A stretch of 64,000 nt of DNA from Calothrix sp. NIES-2100 (GCF_002368195.1 NZ_AP018178.1:1620238-1684237), one strand, 5' to 3'. Shown: positions 17,398 through 26,394, counted from the first letter of the stretch. A program made the numbers and translations. Notes: generated by a model not told the origin, from the sequence alone.

Positions 17398-20300
17398 TTA
17401 CACAGAAACAAAGTTGCTTTGCGTTAGCGTAGTCGTATCAAAGCCAGTGAGTATTCCCAAAGTTTGATTACCCAAACGAATCTCATCGCCAGAGAAAGAC
17501 AATTGACTGAAATTCAACCCAAGCAAGCCAATCTTATCGCCTTGACCTAAACTAAAGTCAGTGATTGTATCTCGACCTGCAGCTTTCTCCAACACGAAGA
17601 TATCGCCACCACTACCGCCAGTTAGGATATCATCAGCTTTGCCACCATTGAGGAAATCGTTACCCGCACCGCCAACGAGTAAATCTTGACCATTTCCACC
17701 CAAGAGAGTGTCGCTACCGTCACCGCCAGAAAGTGAATCTTCACCGTTATCACCTTCGAGACGGTCGTTACCAGCTTCACCGTTAAGCGTGTCATCACCG
17801 TTACCACCTAACAAGGTGTCGTTGCCAGTACCGCCATAAAGCGTGTCATTACCATTATCACCCACTAAGTTATCGTTACCTGCATTGCCAAAGACACTAT
17901 CGTTACCGTTGAGTGCATTAATAATGTCGTTGCCAGATGTACCGTTGATATTATCATTTTGGTTAGTACCGTTGAGGTTGACTCCCACAGCCACTGTCAC
18001 CATCGCTACATCTGTGCCACCATTGCCATCGCTGACGGTGTAGTTAAAGCTGCCATTGCCAGTAAAACCTGTGGTGGGAGTAAAGACGATATTGCCACTG
18101 TTATTTAAGCTCACAGTACCGTTAACAGCGTTACTCACAGCAGTGATGCTTAAAGTAGAACTGTCTACATCTGTATCGTTAGCTAACAAGTTAGCAGCCA
18201 GTAAAGTCAAAGGTGTATTTTGATTGGCGCTAGCAGAGTCATCACCGGCTACAGGTGCATCGTTAACAGGAGTTACCGTTAAATCAAAGGTATCATCAAC
18301 ACTGGCGTTGCTAGTGTCAGTTGCAGTAACTTTAATGCTAATTGTGCCGTTATCTGGGTCATTGGGTGTGCCGCTAAAGGTGCGGGTATTGGCATCGAAG
18401 CTTAACCAAGTGGGTAGGGCGTTGCCGTTAGCGAGGGTGGCAGTGTAGGTTAAGCTGTCACCTGCATCAACATCGACAAAGGTGTTGGCTGGAATGGTAA
18501 AGCTGAAGAAGCCATCTTCTAGGGTGCTTTGGTTAGCAATGGGGTTGGCGACTGTGGGCGCATCGTTGACACCGTTGATGGTCAGGTTGACTGTGGCTGT
18601 ACTAGTACCACCTTTGCCATCACTGATAGTATAAGCAAAACTGTCGTTGGCAGTAGCTCCCACACCCAAGGATTCAAATTTAGCGTTGGGGTTGTAAGCA
18701 AATGTGCCATTAGCATTAAGTGTTAACAGCGCACCAGAAGTTAAAGTAATTTGATTACCCACATTCGCAGCATTGCCGTTGACGGCACTGACAGTAAGGA
18801 TATCACCTGTATCGGGGTCAGTATCATTAGTTAAGACATTACCGTTAACAGCAGTATCTTCATTTGTGGTTACGCTGTCGTTTGTCGCTGTTGGGTTGTT
18901 ATTTTGTACTTCGTAAGTTCCAATATCGACTGTGCTGCCACTAATGCGGTTAAAACCTGTACCGCGTTGGTCGGTGGTGACACCAGAGGGAACAAAGGCA
19001 TTATTGCCAGCGTTGATGGCGGCTGAACCTGCGACTAAGGCGTGGGTTTGGGTTGCGCCACCGTTGTTAGCAAGGGCAGCAAGGACTTGGTTGATATCCG
19101 TGATGCCAGCCGAGGCAAAGGTGATATCGCTTCCTGTGCCGATAGTGCCGGATGCACCAGTCAGGCTACCAATGAGGTTGTTGGCATTTCCTGTCACCGC
19201 GCCGGAAATATCGGGGGATTGATTCCCCAAGTCGAAGTTGCCCGCAATGATAGTGTTTTGGACAGTTAAATTGCCGAAAGAACGAAAAACTCCTCCGCCA
19301 CCTCCTTCATTTTGGATGTTTTTGGCAGTGTTATTAGTAATTGTGCTGTTGATGATAGTACTGCTGCCACTAAAACCAAAAGAGCCTATGCCACCTCCAA
19401 CGCGATCTGCTGTGTTACCACTGATGGTGCTATTAATTACAGTGAGAGTGCCACTACTAGCAATTCCGCCTCCAGAGTTGCCCGTCGTACTATTGCCAGT
19501 GATGGTGCTGTTAATTATAGTGAGAGTGCCGCCATTCCCAATACCTCCACCGTTAAATGCCCGACTGTTACTAATGGTGCTGTTAGTAATGGTGAGAGTG
19601 CCGTAATTTGTGATGGCTCCACCATAACCACCATTACCTTCGGTAATTGTCAAAGCATCAATTGTACTATTTATTGGCCTACTGATAGGAAAAATGCTGA
19701 ACACGCTGGAGGCATTGTTGCCACTCACTGTCAGTTGATTTGCCCCAGTTCCTTGAATGGTGACATCATCAGTAATTGTCAGTTGCCCAGATGTCAAAGT
19801 AATGGTATTAGGGGTGGCATCAGTGAATACGCTACCTGCAAAGGTAATGGTATCTGCCCCAGCAAGGGCGTTAGCATTGAGAATTGCTTGCCGCAAGGAA
19901 CCTTCACCGGAATCGTTGGTGTTGGTGACGACGGTATCATTGGCGGCAATGGTAACTGTGGCAGTATTGTTTGTACCGTCAACGGTGTAGCCAGTACCAG
20001 TGTCTAAGTTGAGTTTGAGGGTTTCGGCTGCTTCAGTTGCAATGTCGTCAATGGCTGCTAGGTCAAGATCAACAAAGCTTTGGCCATCGGCAATGGTGAC
20101 AGTTAAGGTATTGCCAGAAACGTTGACGCTACCACCATTGAGGGTATAGTCAGCCGTCGAAGCTGTACTAATACCATCAATAGTTAGGTTAATGGTTAAA
20201 TCTCCTGTGGTGTCGGTGCGAGTTAGGCGATAAACACCGTTGCTACCACCTTCATTGGCTGTGGCTGTTTGTGCCGTAATGCTGACAGTGGGAGCAGTTA

Positions 20301-21420
20301 CAGGTATTTGTGTGCCGTAGACATCATCATTATTAGTGAGAGTTCCAGCATCGTTAGCCGCACTGTTGCCGCTGAAGGTAGACGAACCGACAAAATCGAT
20401 GGTGCCAAGAACCGTGGGCATTCCCTGGTTATTATTGTTGGTGTTGGTGGTGGACTGCATGATGAAGATTGCCCCACCCAAGCCTTGACTTGAAGACGGC
20501 GATGAACTTAATCCACCTACAGCCGTGTTGTTAGTAAAACTGGTGTCGCTGAGGGTTAAAGAACCACTGCGAACAAAGATACCACCCCCTAAGCCAGCAC
20601 CGGAGCCACCATCAGAAGAAGAACCTTTGCTGCCGCCGCCAAAGCCACCCAAGCCACCACCATTTTCACTGTAGCCACCACCGCCGCCGTAGCCACCATT
20701 TCCACCAGTACTGGAGTTATCACTGCCACCACCACCACCAAAGCCACCGTTACCATCAAATACACCGCCACCACCGAAGCCGCCTTCGGGAAGACCTTTA
20801 GGGTCTCCCCCGCCACCGAAGCTGGTGCTACCGCTGTAGCCACTATTGGAACCACCATCGTAGTTTCCGTTGCCACCGTAGCCACCGCCACCGCCACTGG
20901 CGTTGCCAAATAGTCCACCGCCGCCGAGGGCGCTGCCATTGCCAAACATACCACCACCACCGCCGCCACTCAAGCCGATCGAGCCATTACCGCCTTGCGC
21001 TGTGTTATTACTGAAAGCGACATTAGTTAGGGAGACATTGCCATCATAAATAAACAAGCCACCTCCCAAGCCAGCACCACCACCGCTGCCACCGCTACCG
21101 TTACCGCCTTTGGCGCGTCCGTTGGTGATGGTCAGGTCAGAAATACCGACGGTTCCCGACAAAATGAATAAGGGGCGTAGGTCACCATCATCATTAATAC
21201 CGTTATTGTTGGCATCGCCACTGATGCTCTTGCCGTTGCCTACAATAGTGATGTTGCTGTTCACCAGGGTTTTCATCACCCCAGTGATGCGGACATCGCT
21301 ATTAATGGTAATGGTGTCATCCCCTGCGATTTGGTTCGCTTGGAGAATTGCATAACTGAGTGTACCTGCGGTATTACCGCTACCGTCATCAGTGGTTTGG
21401 TTAACGATGAAATTTGCCAT
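17398..21420 (-). CDS. Large beta-helix/Calx-beta/RTX calcium-binding exoprotein
   Basis: The 1340-residue product is a mosaic. Residues 1-370 hold a beta-helix-like head (TLSYAILQANQ, LTITNGRAKGG) with a long Gly-rich insert at about 105-285. A Calx-beta-like domain covers about 375-495. A second polymorphic-repeat beta-helix (NDSGEGSLRQAILNAN) covers about 495-840. Ig/cadherin-like domains fill 845-1150 and RTX repeats (GNDTLYGG, LLGGNGDD) about 1150-1270, followed by a C-terminal cap. It has no Sec signal, which with the RTX tail suggests type I secretion to the surface or medium; no transporter gene is nearby. AGGAAAAG precedes the ATG. It lies 63 bp after a sulfotransferase on the same strand. 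Confidence 0.9.
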   Translation of the reverse strand: MANFIVNQTTDDGSGNTAGTLSYAILQANQIAGDDTITINSDVRITGVMKTLVNSNITIVGNGKSISGDANNNGINDDGDLRPLFILSGTVGISDLTITNGRAKGGNGSGGSGGGAGLGGGLFIYDGNVSLTNVAFSNNTAQGGNGSIGLSGGGGGGMFGNGSALGGGGLFGNASGGGGGYGGNGNYDGGSNSGYSGSTSFGGGGDPKGLPEGGFGGGGVFDGNGGFGGGGGSDNSSTGGNGGYGGGGGYSENGGGLGGFGGGSKGSSSDGGSGAGLGGGIFVRSGSLTLSDTSFTNNTAVGGLSSSPSSSQGLGGAIFIMQSTTNTNNNNQGMPTVLGTIDFVGSSTFSGNSAANDAGTLTNNDDVYGTQIPVTAPTVSITAQTATANEGGSNGVYRLTRTDTTGDLTINLTIDGISTASTADYTLNGGSVNVSGNTLTVTIADGQSFVDLDLAAIDDIATEAAETLKLNLDTGTGYTVDGTNNTATVTIAANDTVVTNTNDSGEGSLRQAILNANALAGADTITFAGSVFTDATPNTITLTSGQLTITDDVTIQGTGANQLTVSGNNASSVFSIFPISRPINSTIDALTITEGNGGYGGAITNYGTLTITNSTISNSRAFNGGGIGNGGTLTIINSTITGNSTTGNSGGGIASSGTLTVINSTISGNTADRVGGGIGSFGFSGSSTIINSTITNNTAKNIQNEGGGGGVFRSFGNLTVQNTIIAGNFDLGNQSPDISGAVTGNANNLIGSLTGASGTIGTGSDITFASAGITDINQVLAALANNGGATQTHALVAGSAAINAGNNAFVPSGVTTDQRGTGFNRISGSTVDIGTYEVQNNNPTATNDSVTTNEDTAVNGNVLTNDTDPDTGDILTVSAVNGNAANVGNQITLTSGALLTLNANGTFAYNPNAKFESLGVGATANDSFAYTISDGKGGTSTATVNLTINGVNDAPTVANPIANQSTLEDGFFSFTIPANTFVDVDAGDSLTYTATLANGNALPTWLSFDANTRTFSGTPNDPDNGTISIKVTATDTSNASVDDTFDLTVTPVNDAPVAGDDSASANQNTPLTLLAANLLANDTDVDSSTLSITAVSNAVNGTVSLNNSGNIVFTPTTGFTGNGSFNYTVSDGNGGTDVAMVTVAVGVNLNGTNQNDNINGTSGNDIINALNGNDSVFGNAGNDNLVGDNGNDTLYGGTGNDTLLGGNGDDTLNGEAGNDRLEGDNGEDSLSGGDGSDTLLGGNGQDLLVGGAGNDFLNGGKADDILTGGSGGDIFVLEKAAGRDTITDFSLGQGDKIGLLGLNFSQLSFSGDEIRLGNQTLGILTGFDTTTLTQSNFVSV

Positions 21421-21483
21421 TTGATACTTTTCCTGTTGTGTGAATTGAATGAGTAGAAACTTTCACCTTTAAAAAAAGGGGAG

Positions 21484-22329
21484 TCAAGATTTAACCGTTG
21501 TGTCTGTTGGTTGGGCAACAATCAAATTCGCCGAACTATTGCTAGGATTTGTCCAAAAAGACAACTGATTAAATTGGGTAAATAAATCCGGTGGCAAAAT
21601 GGTTTGCCTTTCTTGCAACTCGACTTTAGAACGAACTGTGTGCAGTCCTTTCAGGTTGAGTCGGTTGTCAAATTCCGGTGCATCATATTGGACATTTTCA
21701 AAGTCATGGTCGAATGGTTCTTCTTCTAAAAATTGATAAATTAAATGCAAAACCTTATCCGGCTTTTGCGCTAATAAGTCGTAATCGACTAACAATAACC
21801 GCGAGCTATATTCGCTATAAAAAGCTTCTTTAAGAGCGTTATAGGCAAACCCCACTAACCGTCCCCCTTGACTCAAGGCTTCGGTACGGGTGTAAACCGT
21901 GGCGCGTTCGGTGGGGTTGTTAAATAAGCGAGAAACATCAAAGGAGTTTTTTCTGACTAGTCTTTCGATGCTGTCCATAATCCAAGCCACATTCCGCACA
22001 CAGCAAATTACTTTGGAGTGAGGAAATAATTCGTGAATTAAGGACAATTTGCTACACCACAAGCGGTTAGTGTCGAAGATGACTTGTTTATCGGTTTGGG
22101 ACTGGTAAAATGTGGAAAAAATATTTAAAGTTAATGCCCGTTTTTGCTCTGGGGTGATGAATACGGAAAATTCGTTGTCTTCGCTCATAGCTTCGAGCAT
22201 TCGATTTACTAGACTACCCACAGGGCTAGACATACTGGCATGAAACTGGGGATTTTGCCGCAGTAAAGCGCCGAGTAAGGTGGAACCGGAGCGAGGTAAG
22301 CCGGAGATAAAGTGGATTTTGGCACTCAT
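21484..22329 (-). CDS. PAPS-dependent sulfotransferase
   Basis: The 281-residue enzyme should transfer the sulfo group of PAPS to an acceptor. The 5'-phosphosulfate loop is GLPRSGSTLLGALLRQNP (residues about 9-26). The 3'-phosphate-binding region is VICCVRNVAWIMDSIERL (about 105-122). The substrate, protein or glycan, cannot be read from the sequence. There is no membrane anchor or signal peptide, so it would act in the cytoplasm. It is a close paralog of the product at 25179. The RTX gene follows after 63 bp, suggesting one transcript. A dispersed hairpin element lies 175-310 bp upstream of the start. Confidence 0.92.
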   Translation of the reverse strand: MSAKIHFISGLPRSGSTLLGALLRQNPQFHASMSSPVGSLVNRMLEAMSEDNEFSVFITPEQKRALTLNIFSTFYQSQTDKQVIFDTNRLWCSKLSLIHELFPHSKVICCVRNVAWIMDSIERLVRKNSFDVSRLFNNPTERATVYTRTEALSQGGRLVGFAYNALKEAFYSEYSSRLLLVDYDLLAQKPDKVLHLIYQFLEEEPFDHDFENVQYDAPEFDNRLNLKGLHTVRSKVELQERQTILPPDLFTQFNQLSFWTNPSNSSANLIVAQPTDTTVKS

Positions 22330-22750
22330 AATGGTTAATTAGCTTGATTTGTCGCCTGGAGAAATTGAATGTTTCTCCAGGCGCGACATTATTTAATAAC
22401 GAATTAGCATTGAGGCTAAAAAAAGCGCAGCGTGATTGTCCCCTATGCTGTCTGCGTTGGGGATGAAAGCTAGAGCTTGATAGTCTGCTCGGCTAGGCGT
22501 TTGTCTAAATTTTTGATAGTGAAATGGATTATAGAGCGATCGCCCCAATCACCGCATCGAACAAAGATCCCAGTTTTGACTAGGATCTTTGTCCTATATA
22601 ATTAATACTTATCTTGAATAATGAGAGTTGCGATCTTCACCACACGGTAAAGCTGAAGAAACCATATTCTGAGGTAGTTTGATGTGCGATCGCATTTTCT
22701 TTTGTTCTCAAATGCGATCGCATCACCAATCACCCAAAAAGGCTACGATT
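22330..22750. other. Spacer upstream of the second sulfotransferase
   Basis: It contains a short hairpin (TCTCCAGGC/GCCTGGAGA) at about 22345-22383, the dispersed element at 22505-22640, and two GCGATCGC-type sites. No gene is seen. Confidence 0.6.
22505..22640. promoter_or_regulatory. Dispersed hairpin/promoter-like element, copy 2
   Basis: ATTATAGAGCGATCGCC is followed by ACAAAGATCC (22561-22570) and GGATCTTTGT (22583-22592), then CCTATATAATTAATACTTAT and GAGAGTTGCGATCTTCACCA. It matches copy 3 at 26107 over its full length, and copy 1 over the first 110 bp. Confidence 0.8.
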
Positions 22751-24739
22751 TTAGACTGTTACGAAATTAGCAGCAGTCAGCGTCGTCGTATTAATACCAG
22801 TCAGCGTCGCCAAAATTTCATTGGTGGAAGTCACTTTGATATTGTTACCTGAAAAACTTAATTGCCCAAAGCTTAAACCACTATACAATCCAATCAAATC
22901 ACTACCCTTAGAAAAATCAGTAATGGTATCAGTACCTTCCCCAGCAGCAAAAGCAAAAATATCGTTACCATTGCCACCTGTGAGAATATCGCTGCCAGCA
23001 CCACCATAAAGGAGATCGTTACCATTACCGCCATTGAGGCGATCGCTACCACCGCCACCATAGAGAGTATCGTTGCCATTACCACCGTTGAGGCTATCGT
23101 TACCCGCGCCGCCATCCATCAGTCCATCGCCATACAAGATGTCGTTGCCATTATCACCGTTGAGGCTATCGTTACCCGCGCCGCCGTAGATGGTATCGTT
23201 GCCATTACCACCGTTGATGATGTCGTTACCAATGCTGCCAACCAGGTTATCCGCTTGATTCGTACCATTACTGTTAAGACCGACAGCCACAGTCACCGTA
23301 CCAGTATCAGTGAGGCTACCATCGCTGAGGGTGTAATTAAAGCTGGCATTCCCAAAGAACAGAAGATTTGGCGTAAAGGAAACGAAATCATCTGCGGTGT
23401 TGCTGGCTGTGCCGTTATTGTTCAGGACGGCAGTACCGTTGGTAGCACCGCCCACAGCAGTGATGCTTAACGAGTTGCCATCGGCATCGGTATCATTTGC
23501 CAGTAGGCTACTAACTGGGATGTTGACAGGAGTTGCAAAGAATGTAGTAGCAGTGTCATCAACAGCAACAGGGGCACTGTTGGTGACAGGTTTTTGTGTG
23601 CCGTAGACATCATCGTTATTGGTGGCAGTTCCCGCATCGTTAGCTGCACTGTTGCCGCTGAAGGTAGATGAACCGACAAAATTGATAGTGCCAAGGACGG
23701 TGGGCATTCCCTGGTTGTTGCCGTTGGTGTTGGTGGTGGACTGCATGATGAAGATTGCCCCACCTAAGCCTTGACCATTTTGAGAACCCGTGCCACCTGT
23801 AGCTGTATTGTCAGTAAAGCTGGTGTTGTTGAGGGTCAAAGAGCCACTGCGGACGAAGATACCACCTCCTAGTCCAGCACCGCCGCCGCCGCGGCCATAG
23901 CCGCCGTTGCCGCCGCCGAAGCCGCCGGAGCTGAAGAAGCCATTGCCGCTGTAGCCGCCGCCGAAGCCGCCGCCGCCGCCGCCATAGCCGCCGTTGCCGC
24001 CGCCGTTGCCGTAGAAGCCGAAGCCGCCGCCGCCGCCGAAGCCGCCGTTGCCGCCGAGCTTCTGGCTGCCGCCGCCGCCGCCGCCGAAGCCGCCGCTAGC
24101 ACCATTACTGCTAGAACTCCCATTCCCACCGCCACCGAAGGCACCAATACCACCGCCGTAGTTGCCGTTACCACCGTAACCGCCGTTGTTGTTAGTGTTT
24201 GCTGCAAAAAGTCCGCCGCCGCCGGTGAAAATGCCGTAGCCGCTGACGGAATTGCCAAACATCCCGCCGCCGCCGCTGCCGCCAGCACCGCCGCCGCCGA
24301 CACCGCTACTGCCGCCTTGTGCGGCGTTGTTACTAAAATCGACATTGGTTAAAGAGACGTTGCCATCATAGATAAACAAGCCGCCGCCCAAACCAGCACC
24401 GCCGCCGCCGCTGTTACTATCTCCGCCTTTAGCCCGTCCGTTGGTGATGGTCAGGTCAGAGATATCGACAGTTCCCGACTGGATGAATAGGGGGCGCACG
24501 TCGCCATTATCGTTGATGCCATTGTTATTGGCATCGCCGCTAATACTGTGGTTGTTGCCCACAATGCTGATGTTGCTGTTCACCAGGGTTTTTACTACCC
24601 CAGTCACACGCACATCATTATTGAGGGTAATGGTGTCATCCCCTGCGAGTTGGTTAGCTTGGAGAATTGCGTAACTGAGGGTGCCTGTAGTAGTCCCAGT
24701 GCCGTCATCAGTAGTTTGATTAACGATGAAGTTTGTCAT
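22751..24739 (-). CDS. Gly-rich/beta-helix RTX calcium-binding exoprotein
   Basis: The 662-residue protein shares its head with the 17398 gene (TLSYAILQANQ, SGDANNNGIND, LTITNGRAKGG). It carries a long Gly-rich block at about 115-295 made of FGGGGG, GYGG and GNGG. One cadherin-like domain (about 385-480) and RTX repeats (about 490-590, GNDTLYGG type) follow, then a C-terminal cap ending in TTLTAANFVTV. There is no Sec signal; type I export is the usual route for such proteins. It lacks the Calx-beta domain and second beta-helix of its larger paralog. The Gly-rich block uses GGC codons almost exclusively over long stretches, unlike the GGT/GGG-rich paralog. Confidence 0.9.
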   Translation of the reverse strand: MTNFIVNQTTDDGTGTTTGTLSYAILQANQLAGDDTITLNNDVRVTGVVKTLVNSNISIVGNNHSISGDANNNGINDNGDVRPLFIQSGTVDISDLTITNGRAKGGDSNSGGGGAGLGGGLFIYDGNVSLTNVDFSNNAAQGGSSGVGGGGAGGSGGGGMFGNSVSGYGIFTGGGGLFAANTNNNGGYGGNGNYGGGIGAFGGGGNGSSSSNGASGGFGGGGGGSQKLGGNGGFGGGGGFGFYGNGGGNGGYGGGGGGFGGGYSGNGFFSSGGFGGGNGGYGRGGGGAGLGGGIFVRSGSLTLNNTSFTDNTATGGTGSQNGQGLGGAIFIMQSTTNTNGNNQGMPTVLGTINFVGSSTFSGNSAANDAGTATNNDDVYGTQKPVTNSAPVAVDDTATTFFATPVNIPVSSLLANDTDADGNSLSITAVGGATNGTAVLNNNGTASNTADDFVSFTPNLLFFGNASFNYTLSDGSLTDTGTVTVAVGLNSNGTNQADNLVGSIGNDIINGGNGNDTIYGGAGNDSLNGDNGNDILYGDGLMDGGAGNDSLNGGNGNDTLYGGGGSDRLNGGNGNDLLYGGAGSDILTGGNGNDIFAFAAGEGTDTITDFSKGSDLIGLYSGLSFGQLSFSGNNIKVTSTNEILATLTGINTTTLTAANFVTV

Positions 24740-24811
24740 TTGATTTTTTTCTTTTGTTGAGTTATTTGTCAGGTGGGCAAACAGCAGACGACTAAAGTTT
24801 TAGTACGTTGC

Positions 24812-24925
24812 TAAGTCAATAGATGTCTTTCCTAAAACGGAGTCACTGCTCATTGCTCCTCCTGTTAGTGCAATGGTTAAAGCTGTGGCTGTTGTTAGGG
24901 TTAAAGTTGAAAAGAATTTATTTAT
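24812..24925 (-). pseudogene. Relic of the CAP-protein gene start
   Basis: The minus strand reads NKFFSTLTLTTATALTIAL and continues to VLGKTSIDLATY before a TAA, matching the signal peptide region of the CAP protein at 10484-11053. The start codon has become ATA (24923-24925). Sequence upstream of both copies is also alike. About 38 codons survive, and the CAP domain is gone. Confidence 0.93.
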
Positions 24926-24957
24926 GGTTTTGTATTTCTTGAGTTAACTTTTGTAAG

Positions 24958-25146
24958 TCAATGCATTAAAGGTGCAGGTCGATGCATTAAAGATGCAAGC
25001 CAATGCATTAAAGGTGCAAGCCAATGCATTAAAGGTGCAAGTCGATGCATCAAAGGTGCAAGTCGATGCATTAAAGGTGCAAGCCGATGCATCAAAGGTG
25101 CAAGCCGATGCATTAAAGGTGCAAGGCGATGCATCAAAGGTGCAGC
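24958..25146. repeat. 21-bp tandem array, 9 units
   Basis: Units alternate between GATGCATTAAAGGTGCAAGCC and GATGCATCAAAGGTGCAAGTC forms. The period and core are the same as in the array at 11897. It lies just beyond the 3' end of the third sulfotransferase gene. Confidence 0.95.
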
Positions 25147-25178
25147 TTGGTAGGGAAGGGGAAAGATTTAAAGTTTCA

Positions 25179-26018
25179 TTAGCTCACCGCTTCTATCGGC
25201 TGGGCGACAATCACATTCGCCAGACTATTGCTAGGGTTCTTCCAAAAAGACAACCCATCATACTGAGTAAATAAATCTGGCGGTAAAATTGTCAGTCGCG
25301 GCTGAAACTCGACTTTGCGACGCACCTGATGTAGTCCCTTAGTATTGAGCCGATGATCAAATTCCTCAGCTTCGTATTCCACATTGGCAAAATCATGCTC
25401 AAAGGGTTCCTCTTGTAAAAATTGATAAATCAGCGATAGGGTTTTATCAGGTGCTTGGGTTAATAAGTCATAGTCCACCAAAAGTAAAGAAGCACTGTAT
25501 TCGCTATAAAATGCTTCTTTGAGGGCATTATAAGCAAACCCCACTAACCGTCCCCCACCACTCAAGGCTTCAGTGCGGGTGTAAACTGTGGAACGTTCGC
25601 CAGCATTATTAAACATCCGCGACACATCAAAAGCATTTTTTCTAATCAGCCGTTCGATGCTATCCATAATCCAAGCGACATTCCGCACGCAGCAAATCAC
25701 CTTTGAGCCAGGAAATAGCTGTTGAATTAAGGACAATTTGCTACACCACAAGCGATTAGTATCAAAGATGACTTCTTTTTCGGCTTGGGGTTCGTAAAAT
25801 GTGGAAAATATAGTTAAGGTTAATGCCCGTTTTTGCTCAGGGGTGATAAAGACAGAATATTCGTTGTCTTCGCTCATCGCTTCTAGCATTCGGTTTACCA
25901 GACTACCAACGGGGCTAGTCATGCTGGCGTGAAACCGGGGGTTTTGCCGCAGTAACGCTCCGAGTAAGGTGGAACCGGAACGAGGTAAGCCGGAGATAAA
26001 ATGGATTTTGGCAGTCAT
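25179..26018 (-). CDS. PAPS-dependent sulfotransferase (paralog)
   Basis: This 279-residue protein is closely related to the one at 21484. It keeps GLPRSGSTLLGALLRQNP at the N terminus for the 5'-phosphosulfate and VICCVRNVAWIMDSIERL for the 3'-phosphate. The two differ mostly in the last third, which may affect acceptor choice. It is followed by a 21-bp array and a CAP relic, not directly by an RTX gene; the next same-strand gene is the Gly-rich RTX gene 439 bp away. A dispersed element with a 12-bp stem lies 90-230 bp upstream. Its acceptor is unknown. Confidence 0.92.
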   Translation of the reverse strand: MTAKIHFISGLPRSGSTLLGALLRQNPRFHASMTSPVGSLVNRMLEAMSEDNEYSVFITPEQKRALTLTIFSTFYEPQAEKEVIFDTNRLWCSKLSLIQQLFPGSKVICCVRNVAWIMDSIERLIRKNAFDVSRMFNNAGERSTVYTRTEALSGGGRLVGFAYNALKEAFYSEYSASLLLVDYDLLTQAPDKTLSLIYQFLQEEPFEHDFANVEYEAEEFDHRLNTKGLHQVRRKVEFQPRLTILPPDLFTQYDGLSFWKNPSNSLANVIVAQPIEAVS

Positions 26019-26106
26019 GACGATTAATTGGCTCTGATTTATTGCCTTGACATAGAAGCTTTTGTACCTGTGTGTTTTGCTTGTACAGGCTTGGCAGTTG
26101 TTAAAA

Positions 26107-26250
26107 TTTTGTTGTGGCGAAATGAATTATATAGCGATCGCCTCAGTCACCGCATCGGACAAAGATCCAAGTTTTGACTAGGATCTTTGTCCTATATAAT
26201 TAATACTTATCTAGAGTAATGAGAGTGGCGATCTTCACCAAGCCATAAAA
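26107..26250. promoter_or_regulatory. Dispersed hairpin/promoter-like element, copy 3
   Basis: GGACAAAGATCC (26157-26168) and GGATCTTTGTCC (26181-26192) form a 12-bp stem around a loop with TTTTGACTA. ATTATATAGCGATCGCC precedes it, and CCTATATAATTAATACTTAT follows. TTGACT and TATAAT are 15 bp apart on the plus strand; an ATTATA box also gives TATAAT on the minus strand. Confidence 0.8.
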
Positions 26251-26276
26251 AATGAGCAAGGCTGGTTTTTGCAATG

Positions 26277-26345
26277 CTCATGCATCAAAGTTGCTCTTTA
26301 ATGCATTCAAGGTGCGAGTCGATTCATTAAAGGTGCAAGCCATTG
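26277..26345. repeat. Short degenerate 21-bp repeat
   Basis: Three units of the ATGCATCAAAGTTGC type at 21-nt spacing, diverged from the main family. Confidence 0.7.
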
Positions 26346-26394
26346 TACAGCGATCGCCTGAGTGAGCGCATCGGATACTTGTCCTATTTTTGAC

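Larger units (their letters stand above)
24740..25178. other. Spacer with CAP gene relic and 21-bp array
   Basis: The spacer between the Gly-rich RTX gene and the third sulfotransferase holds a truncated copy of the post-RTX module (near 24770), the CAP relic (24812-24925) and a 21-bp array (24958-25146). Confidence 0.8.

Noticed and set aside
11897..25146. CRISPR-like arrays of short repeats
   Set aside because: The 21-bp units are contiguous without unique spacers, and no cas genes are present.
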